From contig JAFQFS010000037.1 of the NCBI GenBank assembly GCA_017398585.1, positions 1 to 38,069 on the forward strand: DNA of 38,069 bases, written 5' to 3'. How positions within the stretch are numbered: position 1 is the first letter of the stretch; every line of letters begins with the position of its first letter. This DNA comes from Clostridia bacterium (GTDB taxonomy: Bacteria; Bacillota; Clostridia; Oscillospirales; CAG-272). The notes beneath the pieces were generated by a model that searched no databases, was not told the DNA's origin, and worked only from the letters and a program-made list of their open reading frames with translations. Positions 9,332-16,588 of this stretch are shown here, in pieces. The position numbers were made by a program, and so were the translations under genes.

Positions 9332-9360
9332 AGTATAGCACACAATCCATATCTTGTCAA
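9332..9360 (-). promoter_or_regulatory. Sigma-A promoter of the SLH gene
   Basis: On the minus strand TTGACA (9360-9355), a 17-bp spacer and TATACT (9337-9332): a consensus -35 and a near-consensus -10, about 85 bp upstream of the start codon. Confidence 0.85.
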
Positions 9361-9587
9361 TGCATAATTTAAATCTGTTGAAAAAATAATTTGGTAATTT
9401 AACTATTATTTTTGCATAAGAACGACAACCGCTTCGAAACATAATATATTAAGGAAGAAATTATGTATTTCCGTGTCCGGATCATGGATGTTGTACCTGC
9501 TTTCTGCATAATATTTATTGCTCTGAAATCCAGAAAAATGCCGGTGGGAGTTTTTTGAAAAATATTTCAGAAATCTGCGGAAAACCG
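9361..9587. other. Gene-free spacer between divergent promoters
   Basis: This AT-rich stretch lies between the SLH promoter and the feo promoter. A 62-codon minus-strand frame at 9406-9594 has no ribosome site and no recognisable protein pattern. I see no gene or RNA here. Confidence 0.6.
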
Positions 9588-9616
9588 TTGACAAACAGGA
9601 ATATGCATGTTATAAT
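9588..9616 (+). promoter_or_regulatory. Sigma-A promoter of the feo genes
   Basis: TTGACA (9588-9593), 17-bp spacer, TATAAT (9611-9616): full consensus, placed directly ahead of two palindromic operators. Confidence 0.93.
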
Positions 9617-9617
9617 G

Positions 9618-9645
9618 AGCAAGGTTAGTAAAGGCTAACCTTGCT
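9618..9645 (+). promoter_or_regulatory. Palindromic iron-repressor operator 1
   Basis: Perfect 11-bp inverted repeat AGCAAGGTTAG, 6-nt centre TAAAGG, CTAACCTTGCT. It begins 2 bp after the -10 box, so a bound protein would cover the transcription start. The GGTTAG/CTAACC half-sites resemble operators of DtxR/IdeR-family metal-dependent repressors. The following TTTT also lets it fold as a hairpin with a short U tract. Confidence 0.8.
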
Positions 9646-9656
9646 TTTGGGGCAGT

Positions 9657-9674
9657 GGTTAGAAAGGGCTAACC
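9657..9674 (+). promoter_or_regulatory. Palindromic iron-repressor operator 2
   Basis: GGTTAG, centre AAAGGG, CTAACC: same half-sites as operator 1 with the two centres 34 bp apart, close to three helical turns, so proteins on both would lie on similar faces of the DNA. Confidence 0.78.
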
Positions 9675-9718
9675 GAAGACGAAAACCTATAACAATGTCA
9701 GGATAAACGGTGATACAT

Positions 9719-9931
9719 ATGACTTTAAAGCAGGCACAGGAAGGAAAGGAATACGTCATTCAGCGGATCGAGACCGACGATGAGGAACTGAATTCGTTCC
9801 TGTTCTCGCTCGGCTGCTACAGCGGCGAAACGATCACGGTAGTTACCCATCGGAGACGCGGATGCGTTGTTTCCATCAAGGATGCGCGCTACAGCATCGA
9901 TGATCAGCTCGCTGAGGCAATCATTGTCTGA
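9719..9931 (+). CDS. feoA: Ferrous iron transport protein A
   Basis: A 70-residue SH3-like cytoplasmic protein thought to act with FeoB in ferrous iron uptake. The pattern is that of clostridial FeoA: MTLKQAQEGKEY, ETDDEELNSFLFSLGC, GETITVV, and the ending KDARYSIDDQLAEAI. I chose the ATG at 9719 because the protein then starts like the family and GGTGAT (9709-9714), a match to the 16S tail, sits just upstream. A GTG at 9710 in the same frame with AGGA at 9700 is the alternative and would add three residues. It is the first feo gene, downstream of the paired operators. Confidence 0.92.
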   Translation: MTLKQAQEGKEYVIQRIETDDEELNSFLFSLGCYSGETITVVTHRRRGCVVSIKDARYSIDDQLAEAIIV

Positions 9932-9937
9932 CAGCTG

Positions 9938-9964
9938 AAAAAACAATCCGAAGATTGTTTTTTT
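9938..9964 (+). terminator. Terminator-like hairpin between feoA and feoB
   Basis: Perfect 11-bp stem AAAAAACAATC (9938-9948) and GATTGTTTTTT (9953-9963) with a CGAA tetraloop and seven Ts, 7 bp after the feoA stop. The A-rich upstream arm means it could act in both directions. It would reduce readthrough into feoB. Confidence 0.75.
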
Positions 9965-9971
9965 GAATGAA

Positions 9972-9989
9972 AGTTAGCGTGAGCTAACT
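9972..9989 (+). promoter_or_regulatory. Palindromic iron-repressor operator 3
   Basis: AGTTAG, centre CGTGAG, CTAACT: the same GTTAG-N6-CTAAC architecture as the two upstream copies, placed right after the hairpin and 61 bp ahead of feoB. I find no convincing -35/-10 pair next to it. Confidence 0.7.
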
Positions 9990-10050
9990 CTGGGCGGAAG
10001 TTTTTATCCGAGAGGATCCGTAAGTTGAGTTTCAGAAGGAGAAACACTTT

Positions 10051-12039
10051 ATGAGAATTGCATTGACCGGCAACCCGAACTCCGGTAAGACAACCATGTA
10101 CAATGCGCTGACCGGACGCAACGAAAAAGTCGGAAACTGGGCAGGCGTAACCGTAGACAAGAAAGAACACCCGATCCGGAAAGTGTATTACAACGGAAGC
10201 GAACAGCTCATTGCCGTTGACCTTCCCGGCGCATACTCCATGTCCCCCTTCACCTCCGAAGAGAGCGTTACCAGCTCCTACGTGAAAAACGAGAATCCCG
10301 ACGTTATCATCAACATCGTGGACGCGACCAATCTCAGCCGCAGCCTGTTCTTTACCACACAGCTTATGGAACTCGGCATTCCCGTTGTTGTTGCCCTGAA
10401 CAAGAGTGACATCAACGAAAAGAAGGGAACTACGATCGACGTTGATGCGCTTTCCGCAAAGCTCGGCTGTCCCGTAATCAACACCACCGCTACCTCTGCG
10501 GACGGTCTGAAGGCAGTCATTGAAGCGGCAGCCGCACGTGCGGGCAAGACGCAGTCCGTTCCCTATCGTCAGGGGGACGTGGACCTGACCAGCAAGCAGG
10601 CGGTCGAAGCAGCGGACCGCAAGCGGTTCGAATATGTCAACAGGATCGTCAGAGACGTTGAAAAGCGCAAGATTCTCACGAAGGACAAGAACGTCGGCGA
10701 CAAGATCGACGCGGTTCTCACGAACAAGTGGGCAGGCATTCCGATCTTCGCGGTCGTCATGTTCCTCGTGTTCCAGATTTCTCAGGTCTGGATCGGTACT
10801 CCGATCGCCGATCTCCTCGTCGGCTGGCTCGAAGCCTTCCAGGGCTGGGTCGGCGGACTTCTCGAAGGCGCAAACCCGCTTCTTTACGCAATCCTCGTTG
10901 ACGGTGTGATCGGCGGTGTCGCAGCCGTTGTCGGCTTCCTCCCGCTCGTTATGGTCATGTACTTCCTGATCGCTCTCCTCGAAGACTGCGGATATATGTC
11001 CCGCGTGGCGGTCGTTCTTGACCCGATCTTCAAGAGAGTCGGTCTTTCCGGCAAATCTGTCATTCCCTTTGTCATCGGCATCGGCTGTGCCGTTCCCGGT
11101 GTCATGGCATCCCGTACCATCCGCAACGAACGGGAACGCCGTGCAACTGCCATGCTCGCTCCGTTCATGCCCTGCGGCGCGAAGATTCCGGTCATCGCCC
11201 TCTTTGCCGGTGCATTTTTCGACGATGCCGGCTGGGTAAGCACGGTGATGTACCTCTCCGGCATCCTTCTGATTTTCCTCGGTGCTCTTCTGATCAACAA
11301 GATCACCGGTCATAAAGCAAAGAAATCCTTCTTCATCATTGAACTTCCCGAATACAAGATCCCGTCTCTCTGGGGGGCATTCAAGTCCATGTGCAGCCGC
11401 GGCTGGGCATACATTGTAAAAGCTGCGACCATCATCCTCCTCTGCAACATGGTCGTACAGATCATGCAGACTTTCACCTGGTCCTTCCAGGTCGCTGAGT
11501 CCGCAGACTCTTCCATTCTCGCATCCATCGCAGGCCCGTTTGCTTATCTTCTTGTTCCGATCGTCGGCGTTCTCAGCTGGGAACTCGCGGCCGCAGCCAT
11601 TACCGGCTTCATCGCAAAGGAAAACGTGGTCGGTACTCTCGCCGTCTGCTTCGTCGGTCTGGAGAATCTCATTGACACCGAAGAACTCGCCCTCATGGAA
11701 GGTGCGGGCGCGGAAGTTGCCGGCGTGATGGCGATCACCAAGGTCGCTGCCCTCGCTTACCTGATGTTCAACCTCTATTCTCCTCCGTGCTTTGCTGCAA
11801 TCGGCGCGATGAACGCGGAAATGAAGAGCGCAAAGTGGCTCTGGGGCGGCATCGGTCTCCAGCTCGCAGTCGGCTATACCGTGGCGTACTTTGTATACAC
11901 CATCGGTACCGTCGTAACCGGCGGTGCACTCAACGTCGGTGCGGCAATTGCCGGTCTGATCGCGATCCTCGTGATGGCGGCGATCGTGCTTGCGCTGATC
12001 GTGAAGAACAACAGGCAGACGGGTACGGTAAAAAAGTAA
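10051..12039 (+). CDS. feoB: Ferrous iron transporter B
   Basis: A 662-residue polytopic membrane protein that imports Fe(II). The N-terminal GTPase has G1 GNPNSGKTT (7-15), G3 DLPG (57-60) and G4 NKSD (117-120); a helical spacer follows, and from about residue 225 there are multiple hydrophobic segments in two Gate-type halves, including MSRVAVVLDPIFKRVGLSGKS and GCAVPGVMASR. The length is at the short end of the family, which is usual in Clostridia. AGAAGGAG at 10035-10042 gives a clear ribosome site. It follows feoA across a hairpin and a third operator and is followed 13 bp later by a small FeoB-associated peptide. Regulation by iron is inferred from the operators. Confidence 0.97.
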   Translation: MRIALTGNPNSGKTTMYNALTGRNEKVGNWAGVTVDKKEHPIRKVYYNGSEQLIAVDLPGAYSMSPFTSEESVTSSYVKNENPDVIINIVDATNLSRSLFFTTQLMELGIPVVVALNKSDINEKKGTTIDVDALSAKLGCPVINTTATSADGLKAVIEAAAARAGKTQSVPYRQGDVDLTSKQAVEAADRKRFEYVNRIVRDVEKRKILTKDKNVGDKIDAVLTNKWAGIPIFAVVMFLVFQISQVWIGTPIADLLVGWLEAFQGWVGGLLEGANPLLYAILVDGVIGGVAAVVGFLPLVMVMYFLIALLEDCGYMSRVAVVLDPIFKRVGLSGKSVIPFVIGIGCAVPGVMASRTIRNERERRATAMLAPFMPCGAKIPVIALFAGAFFDDAGWVSTVMYLSGILLIFLGALLINKITGHKAKKSFFIIELPEYKIPSLWGAFKSMCSRGWAYIVKAATIILLCNMVVQIMQTFTWSFQVAESADSSILASIAGPFAYLLVPIVGVLSWELAAAAITGFIAKENVVGTLAVCFVGLENLIDTEELALMEGAGAEVAGVMAITKVAALAYLMFNLYSPPCFAAIGAMNAEMKSAKWLWGGIGLQLAVGYTVAYFVYTIGTVVTGGALNVGAAIAGLIAILVMAAIVLALIVKNNRQTGTVKK

Positions 12040-12052
12040 CTTATTGTAATTT

Positions 12053-12226
12053 ATGCTGACTGATATCATTCTTGTGCTGATTCTCCTGTGCATCGCCGGA
12101 GCCGCGGGTTTCTACCTGTATCGTGCAAAGAAACGCGGCGAGACCTGCATCGGCTGTCCCCATGCAAAACAGTGCGGCGGCAAATGCGGCGGAAGCTGCG
12201 GCGGCACAGGACATAAAACCAAATAA
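12053..12226 (+). CDS. Small FeoB-associated Cys-rich membrane protein
   Basis: A 57-residue peptide with one N-terminal membrane helix (about 4-23, TDIILVLILLCIAGAAGF), a basic YRAKKRG stop-transfer, then a cysteine cluster TCIGCPHAKQCGGKCGGSC. This is the layout of the FeoB-associated Cys-rich family, found directly after feoB in many Firmicutes and proposed to assist Fe(II) handling at the membrane. It begins 13 bp after the feoB stop and ends just before a strong terminator, so it is the last gene of the feo unit. The biochemical role is not established. Confidence 0.85.
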   Translation: MLTDIILVLILLCIAGAAGFYLYRAKKRGETCIGCPHAKQCGGKCGGSCGGTGHKTK

Positions 12227-12230
12227 AAAA

Positions 12231-12263
12231 GGTGAGATACCGTCCGGTATCTCACCTGATTTT
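12231..12263. terminator. Bidirectional terminator between feo and purine genes
   Basis: Perfect 11-bp stem GGTGAGATACC (12231-12241) and GGTATCTCACC (12246-12256). T-rich sequence follows on the plus strand and six As precede it, so it can also end the convergent permease transcript. Confidence 0.92.
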
Positions 12264-12270
12264 TTATTTA

Positions 12271-13635
12271 TTATAAGAAGATGTACTTGAGAATGAACAG
12301 TACGGCGAGGACGTACATGATCGGGTTGATCTCCTTTGTCTTTTTGCAGACGAGGTTGAGGAGAACGTAGGAAATTACACCGAGGGAAATACCTTCGGAA
12401 ATACTGTAGAACAGCGGCATTGCGATGACGCAGAGATACGCGGGAATCGCCGTGGTGTAGTTGTCTTCGTCAAGTTTGAGCTGGGTGACGTTGCTGAACA
12501 TGAGGAAGCCGACGATGATCAGGGCGGGAGCGGTCGCGAAGGACGGGATCGCCGTGAAGATCGGGGCAAACAGCATGGAGATGAGGAACAGCACTGCGGA
12601 AGTCATTGCGGTAAGACCGGTACGTCCTCCTGCCGCAACGCCTGCGGAGGATTCCACGAAGGTCGTGGTGGTGGAGGTACCGAGAACGGCACCCGCACTG
12701 GTCGCGATCGCGTCTGCAAGAAGAGCGGGGCGAATCTTCGGGAGCTTGCCGTCCTTGTCGAGCATGCCCGCCTTGGTACTGACACCAATCAGCGTACCGA
12801 GGGTATCGAACAGGTCAACGAACAGGAACGAGAAGACGATGACGATGAAATTGAAAATATCCACGCCGACCATATCGAGATTGAAGCACTGACCGAAGGT
12901 AGTACCGAGCCTGGAGAAGTCGGTCATTTCAAACACGGGAAGAAGGGAGTAGTAGCCTGCTTCGGGGGTGGGGGTATAGATTCCGGTGAACTGGCAGAGG
13001 ATACCGAGGATCCACGTTGCGAGGATACCGATCAGGATGGAACCCTTGACCTGCTTGATGTAGAGGATCGCGGTCAGGAACGTGCCGACGATCGCGAGAA
13101 CGGCACAGATACCGGAGGTTGTGAAGTTTTCCGTGAAGCTGGTGATGGAAACGAGTGTGGAGGCATTGCCTACGGAAAGACCGGCGTTCTGGAGACCGAT
13201 AAAGGCGATGAACAGACCGATCCCGACGGAAACCGCCTGTTTGAGTGCAAACGGAATGGCGTTGAAGATGGCTTCGCGGACATTGGTAAGGGAAAGAACG
13301 ATGAAGATCAGACCTTCGACGAAGACCGCGAGCAGGGCGACCTGCCAGGGATAGCCGAAGCCGAGGACGACGGTGTAGGCGAAGAATGCATTCAGTCCCA
13401 TACCGGCGGAGAGGACGAACGGAAGGTTTGCCATCAGCGCCATGCAGGCACTGCCGATGAAGGAAGCGATGGCGGTGGCAAGGAGAACGGCGGTCGGGTC
13501 CATGCCGGCGTCGGCGAGAATGCTGGGGTTGACGGCGAGGATGTACGCCATCGTCATGAACGTGGTGATCCCCGCGATGATCTCGTTTTTGAATGTCGTA
13601 TTGTTTTCCTTCAGCTTGAAGAGTTTATTCAGCAT
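12271..13635 (-). CDS. NCS2-family purine permease (AzgA/PbuG-like)
   Basis: A 454-residue polytopic membrane protein starting MLNKLFKLKENNT. Family signatures include FKNEIIAGITTFMTMAYILAVNP near the start, GMGLNAFFAY, VSIGIGLFIAFIGLQ-type segments, and the VDLFDTLGTLIGV and GTSTTTTFVESSAGVAAGGRTGL motifs of hypoxanthine/guanine/adenine transporters. I reject a 54-residue upstream extension of the frame because it lies inside hpt and looks nothing like the family. The start overlaps the hpt stop by 11 bp, implying translational coupling. Uptake of free purine bases followed by phosphoribosylation by Hpt is the likely joint function; the exact base specificity cannot be read. Confidence 0.94.
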   Translation of the reverse strand: MLNKLFKLKENNTTFKNEIIAGITTFMTMAYILAVNPSILADAGMDPTAVLLATAIASFIGSACMALMANLPFVLSAGMGLNAFFAYTVVLGFGYPWQVALLAVFVEGLIFIVLSLTNVREAIFNAIPFALKQAVSVGIGLFIAFIGLQNAGLSVGNASTLVSITSFTENFTTSGICAVLAIVGTFLTAILYIKQVKGSILIGILATWILGILCQFTGIYTPTPEAGYYSLLPVFEMTDFSRLGTTFGQCFNLDMVGVDIFNFIVIVFSFLFVDLFDTLGTLIGVSTKAGMLDKDGKLPKIRPALLADAIATSAGAVLGTSTTTTFVESSAGVAAGGRTGLTAMTSAVLFLISMLFAPIFTAIPSFATAPALIIVGFLMFSNVTQLKLDEDNYTTAIPAYLCVIAMPLFYSISEGISLGVISYVLLNLVCKKTKEINPIMYVLAVLFILKYIFL

Positions 13636-14194
13636 CGGAAGCCTCCTCGGTATATTCCGCGATGTACGGGAGGTTGCGGAAGTATTCACCGTAGTCGAGA
13701 CCATAGCCGATAACGAACAGGTCGGGGATGGTGAACAGGGAGATATCCGCCTTGAAGTCAACGAGACGTCTGGACGGCTTGTCGAGCAGGGTGACAACGT
13801 GCAGGGAGATGGGGTTGCGTGCCTTGAGCAGCTTTACGATGTCGTTCAGCGTACGGCCGGTGTCAATGATGTCTTCAACGATGACGACATGGTATCCGCT
13901 GACGTCCTGGTCGAGGTCCATCGTGATCTTGACCACGCCGGACGAAACGGTACCCTGATAATAGCTCTTTGCACACATAAAGCCGATCTCACACGGAACG
14001 GTAACGGCGCGGCACAGGTCGGCCATGAATACAAATGCGCCTTTGAGGACGCTGACGAGCAGAATGGGACGTCCGTCATAGAGGGTGCTGATCTTTTTGC
14101 CCGCCTCTTCGACGGCGGCTTTGATCTCCTCTTCCGTAATGAGGATCTGCTTGACTCTGCTGTTGAAATCTTCGGTGGAATGAATCTTTTTCAT
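13625..14194 (-). CDS. hpt: Hypoxanthine phosphoribosyltransferase
   Basis: A 189-residue cytoplasmic enzyme converting hypoxanthine or guanine plus PRPP to the nucleotide. The PRPP-binding motif VVIVEDIIDTGRTL is at about 103-116, the SVLKGAFVFMADL segment near 48, and the C-terminal VGYGLDYGEYFRNLPYI-type motif (here VIGYGLDYGEYFRNLPYI) at about 161-178. AAGGAG at 14205-14210 (minus) is 10 bp from the ATG. It leads a two-gene purine salvage operon with the overlapping permease gene and has its own sigma-A promoter. No purine riboswitch fold is evident in the leader, which is only about 45 nt long. Confidence 0.96.
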   Translation of the reverse strand: MKKIHSTEDFNSRVKQILITEEEIKAAVEEAGKKISTLYDGRPILLVSVLKGAFVFMADLCRAVTVPCEIGFMCAKSYYQGTVSSGVVKITMDLDQDVSGYHVVIVEDIIDTGRTLNDIVKLLKARNPISLHVVTLLDKPSRRLVDFKADISLFTIPDLFVIGYGLDYGEYFRNLPYIAEYTEEASDAE

Positions 14195-14243
14195 GCGTTC
14201 GATTCTCCTTCTTTGTGATTATGAAATGTTTGAGATTAATAGT

Positions 14244-14272
14244 ATTATAACATTTTTTTCATACTATTTCAA
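14244..14272 (-). promoter_or_regulatory. Sigma-A promoter of hpt-permease operon
   Basis: Minus strand TTGAAA (14272-14267), 17-bp spacer, TATAAT (14249-14244). Confidence 0.85.
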
Positions 14273-14344
14273 TCGATATTCGGCATATCACACGTAATTC
14301 CGCTTTTTGATGAATAAAATGTTGTGAATGCAAAGGGTCTGGAA

Positions 14345-14535
14345 AGGGAAAACGGTCGCTTTTTGAAAAAAGTTCCGCAAAAACTTTAATCGGAAGACAC
14401 TCTGTGTCTTCCGCAGCAGGTTTGTATGGTACAAACCTGAAGTCCTCAGGAGATTTTTGATGACTCCCGCAGACCATAGAGGTTTGGAAGGAAGTTTGAG
14501 GGGAACCTTTCCTCTGAAAAGGTTCCCCTCAAGAA
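14345..14535. repeat. Degenerate intergenic repeat A with three perfect hairpins
   Basis: Between the ZIP transporter gene and the hpt promoter. Three hairpins follow each other: CGGAAGACAC/GTGTCTTCCG (14391-14413), CAGGTTTGTA/TACAAACCTG (14417-14439) and a 15-bp stem TTGAGGGGAACCTTT/AAAGGTTCCCCTCAA (14496-14532). Flanking pieces (TTTTTGAAAAAAGTTCC at 14360-14376 and AAGTTTGAGGGG) are weak versions of the repeat family seen elsewhere in the window. The last hairpin may end the ZIP transcript. No gene is visible here. Confidence 0.65.
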
Positions 14536-14566
14536 CGTAATTATTGCATTTATTATATTTTGTAGC

Positions 14567-15316
14567 CTACCCCAGCAGCACATCGGTCACAAGCATGAGA
14601 CAGAACCCGACGAGCAGCGCGTAGGTTACGCCGCTGTTTCCGCTGTGATGGGTTTCGGGAATCATTTCATCACTCACGACATAGAGCATTGTCCCTCCGG
14701 CAAACGCGAGAGCAAAGGGAAGGATTGCCGACGCCAGGCTGACTGCGAAGAAGCCGAGCAGGGTACCGGCGACTTCGACGAGACCGGTGATCATGGCGCA
14801 GATAAAGGTCTTCTTCGGGGTGACACCGGCGGCAAGCATGGGACCGATGATGACCATGCCTTCGGGGATGTTCTGGAGGGCGATACCGCCCGCGATCATC
14901 AGAGCCTGCGAGGTGTTGCCGGAGCCGAATCCGACCCCTGCCGCGATGCCTTCCGGAAGGTTGTGGATCGCGATGGCAGTGACGAAGAGGAGCACTTTGC
15001 TGAGATTGGCGTTGTGGTGGGACTCAATGTCCGAGCCGATCATGCGATGAAGATGCGGGACGAGCTTGTCGATCAGATTCAGGCAGAGCGCACCCGCAAA
15101 TATGCCGGCGATCGTGATGATCAGACCGTATTTTCCGCCGTATTCAAGGGATGGGAGTACCAGACCGAGGACGGCGGCGGACATCATGACCCCCGCTGCG
15201 AAAGATAATACAACATCGGAGAAGCGGTGCGAGATTTTTTTGAACAGAAAGCCGATCAGCGAACCGAAGATTGTCGCGCCGCCGACGCCGAGTGCGGTGA
15301 GAAGAACCATTTTCAT
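14567..15316 (-). CDS. ZIP-family metal transporter (ZupT-like)
   Basis: A 249-residue membrane protein with about eight hydrophobic segments. The paired metal-site motifs are HNLPEG (118-123) and QNIPEG (148-153), and a loop rich in His (HLHRMIGSDIESHHN, about 88-102) lies between helices 3 and 4. ZIP proteins bring zinc, iron or manganese into the cytosol; which metal is used here cannot be told. AAAGGGG at 15327-15333 (minus) is 10 bp from the ATG. It lies 51 bp after the D-lactate dehydrogenase gene on the same strand and may be co-transcribed with it. Length is normal for the short bacterial members. Confidence 0.93.
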   Translation of the reverse strand: MKMVLLTALGVGGATIFGSLIGFLFKKISHRFSDVVLSFAAGVMMSAAVLGLVLPSLEYGGKYGLIITIAGIFAGALCLNLIDKLVPHLHRMIGSDIESHHNANLSKVLLFVTAIAIHNLPEGIAAGVGFGSGNTSQALMIAGGIALQNIPEGMVIIGPMLAAGVTPKKTFICAMITGLVEVAGTLLGFFAVSLASAILPFALAFAGGTMLYVVSDEMIPETHHSGNSGVTYALLVGFCLMLVTDVLLG

Positions 15317-15367
15317 AATGTCAGACCCCTTTCCGGTGACAGATCAGAATGTGGAGGGTGGTGCGGA

Positions 15368-16402
15368 TCAGAAGCACTTGCCGTCTTTACAGTCCTGCGC
15401 GGAACCGCAGCGGAAGCAGACTTCGTTCGGACACTGTCCGTTTTCAAAGAATCCGATGAGATTATCGACTGTGGTTTCCGCGATGTTCGAGAGTGCTTCT
15501 TCCGTGAGGAACGCCTGATGCGAGGTCACGATCACGTTCGGCATTGAGATGAGACGCGCCAGCGTGTCGTCGTCCAGAATGTGTCCGGAGTTGTCCTCGA
15601 AGAACAGGTCGGATTCTTCTTCGTATACGTCAAGACACGCCGCGCCGACCTTGCGGGACTTGATGCCGGCGAGGAGCGCTTCCGCGTCCACCAGCGCACC
15701 GCGCGAGGTGTTCAGCAGGACCACACCGCGTCTGCACTTTTCAAGCGCTTCCGCGTCGATGATGTGGTAGGTGTCTTCCGTCAGCGGCGCGTGCAGGGAG
15801 ATGATGTCGCTCTGCGTGAACAGCTCATCGAGGGTGACGTAGCGGATCGTGTCGCCGTTGTCGAGACCGGGCGCCGGGAATTTGTCGTACGCGAGCACCT
15901 TCATTCCGAAGCCGCGGCAGATGTCGATGAATACCCGTCCGATGCGTCCGGTACCGATGACGCCCACCGTTTTTCCGTGCAGGTCGAAGCCGGTCATGCC
16001 TGCCAGACTGAAATTGTAGTCTCTCGTACGGATGTACGCTTTGTGGATGCGGCGGATGGAGGTCAGCAGGAGTGCCATCGTGTGTTCCGCAACCGCGTAG
16101 GGGGAGTACGCCGGAACGCGAAGAACGTGGACTTTTCCGAAAGCGTGCTTCATGTCCACGTTGTTGAAGCCCGCACAGCGGAGAGCGACAACGCGGACGC
16201 CCATTTCGTACAGACGATCGATCACCGCCGCGTTCACGGTGTCGTTGACGAAGACACAGACGCCGTCAAAGCCGTGTGCCAGTTCGGCGGTGTCCTCGTT
16301 CAGCTTGGTTTCGAAAAATTTGAATGTCACACCGTTTGCCTCGCCGAACCGTTCGAAGGACGGCTTGTCGTAGGGTTTGGTGTCGAAGAATGCAATTTTC
16401 AT
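15368..16402 (-). CDS. ldhA: D-lactate dehydrogenase (2-hydroxyacid dehydrogenase family) with Cys-rich tail
   Basis: A 344-residue NAD-dependent enzyme reducing pyruvate to D-lactate in fermentation. It shows the nucleotide-binding motif GTGRIG (150-155), the arginine motif NTSRGALVD, the DVYEEESDLFFEDNSG stretch typical of D-lactate dehydrogenases, and the catalytic His in TSHQAFLTEEAL. GGGAGG lies just upstream of the ATG. The C-terminus is unusual: after the normal end of the fold there are five cysteines (324, 329, 332, 338, 343) in about 20 residues, which I do not recognise from the family core. Other 2-hydroxyacids could be substrates, but the motifs favour lactate. Confidence 0.9.
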   Translation of the reverse strand: MKIAFFDTKPYDKPSFERFGEANGVTFKFFETKLNEDTAELAHGFDGVCVFVNDTVNAAVIDRLYEMGVRVVALRCAGFNNVDMKHAFGKVHVLRVPAYSPYAVAEHTMALLLTSIRRIHKAYIRTRDYNFSLAGMTGFDLHGKTVGVIGTGRIGRVFIDICRGFGMKVLAYDKFPAPGLDNGDTIRYVTLDELFTQSDIISLHAPLTEDTYHIIDAEALEKCRRGVVLLNTSRGALVDAEALLAGIKSRKVGAACLDVYEEESDLFFEDNSGHILDDDTLARLISMPNVIVTSHQAFLTEEALSNIAETTVDNLIGFFENGQCPNEVCFRCGSAQDCKDGKCF

Positions 16403-16433
16403 ATGGGGATCCTCCCTTTGTTTTTATGATTTT

Positions 16434-16439
16434 ATTATA
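16434..16439 (-). promoter_or_regulatory. Likely -10 box of the ldhA transcript
   Basis: TATAAT on the minus strand, 32 bp from the ldhA start codon. The sequence 17-18 bp further upstream does not match a -35 box well, so an activator or extended contacts may be needed. Confidence 0.5.
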
Positions 16440-16512
16440 CCACAGAATCGGAAAATAAGTCTGTTGATTTTTCGACATTGTGCAGAATTTTGAGAAATAT
16501 TTCCCGGATTTC

Positions 16513-16541
16513 TTGTAATCGCATACCGGGTGTGGTACAAT
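16513..16541 (+). promoter_or_regulatory. Promoter of the rhamnosidase-like gene
   Basis: TTGTAA (16513-16518), 17-bp spacer, TACAAT (16536-16541), 47 bp ahead of the chosen start. Confidence 0.75.
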
Positions 16542-16588
16542 GAAACTAACCATAATACAATCATTCCGGAAAAGTGAGGTATGAATTT

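Noticed and set aside
8835..9338. Plus-strand frame encoding a collagen-like Gly-x-y run
   Set aside because: It is the reverse complement of the PECPxIPELPEK repeats in the real SLH gene, has no ribosome site, and the Gly pattern follows from the 36-bp repeat.
9406..9594. 62-codon minus-strand frame in the feo/SLH spacer
   Set aside because: No ribosome site, no recognisable pattern, and it lies in AT-rich spacer upstream of two promoters.
9618..9650. Operator 1 hairpin as a plain terminator
   Set aside because: It lies at the transcription start, has sister copies with the same half-sites but no T run, and the T tract is only four bases; an operator is the better reading, though hairpin effects are not excluded.
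9904..12093. 729-codon minus-strand frame over feoB
   Set aside because: FeoB motifs are unambiguous on the plus strand, and this frame has no start site or family pattern.
13636..13797. 54-residue N-terminal extension of the purine permease
   Set aside because: It lies inside hpt, is Ser/Arg-rich, and family members start at MLNKLFKLKENNT-like text.
14195..14243. Purine riboswitch upstream of hpt
   Set aside because: The leader from the mapped promoter is only about 45 nt and lacks the three-way junction pattern of the purine aptamer.
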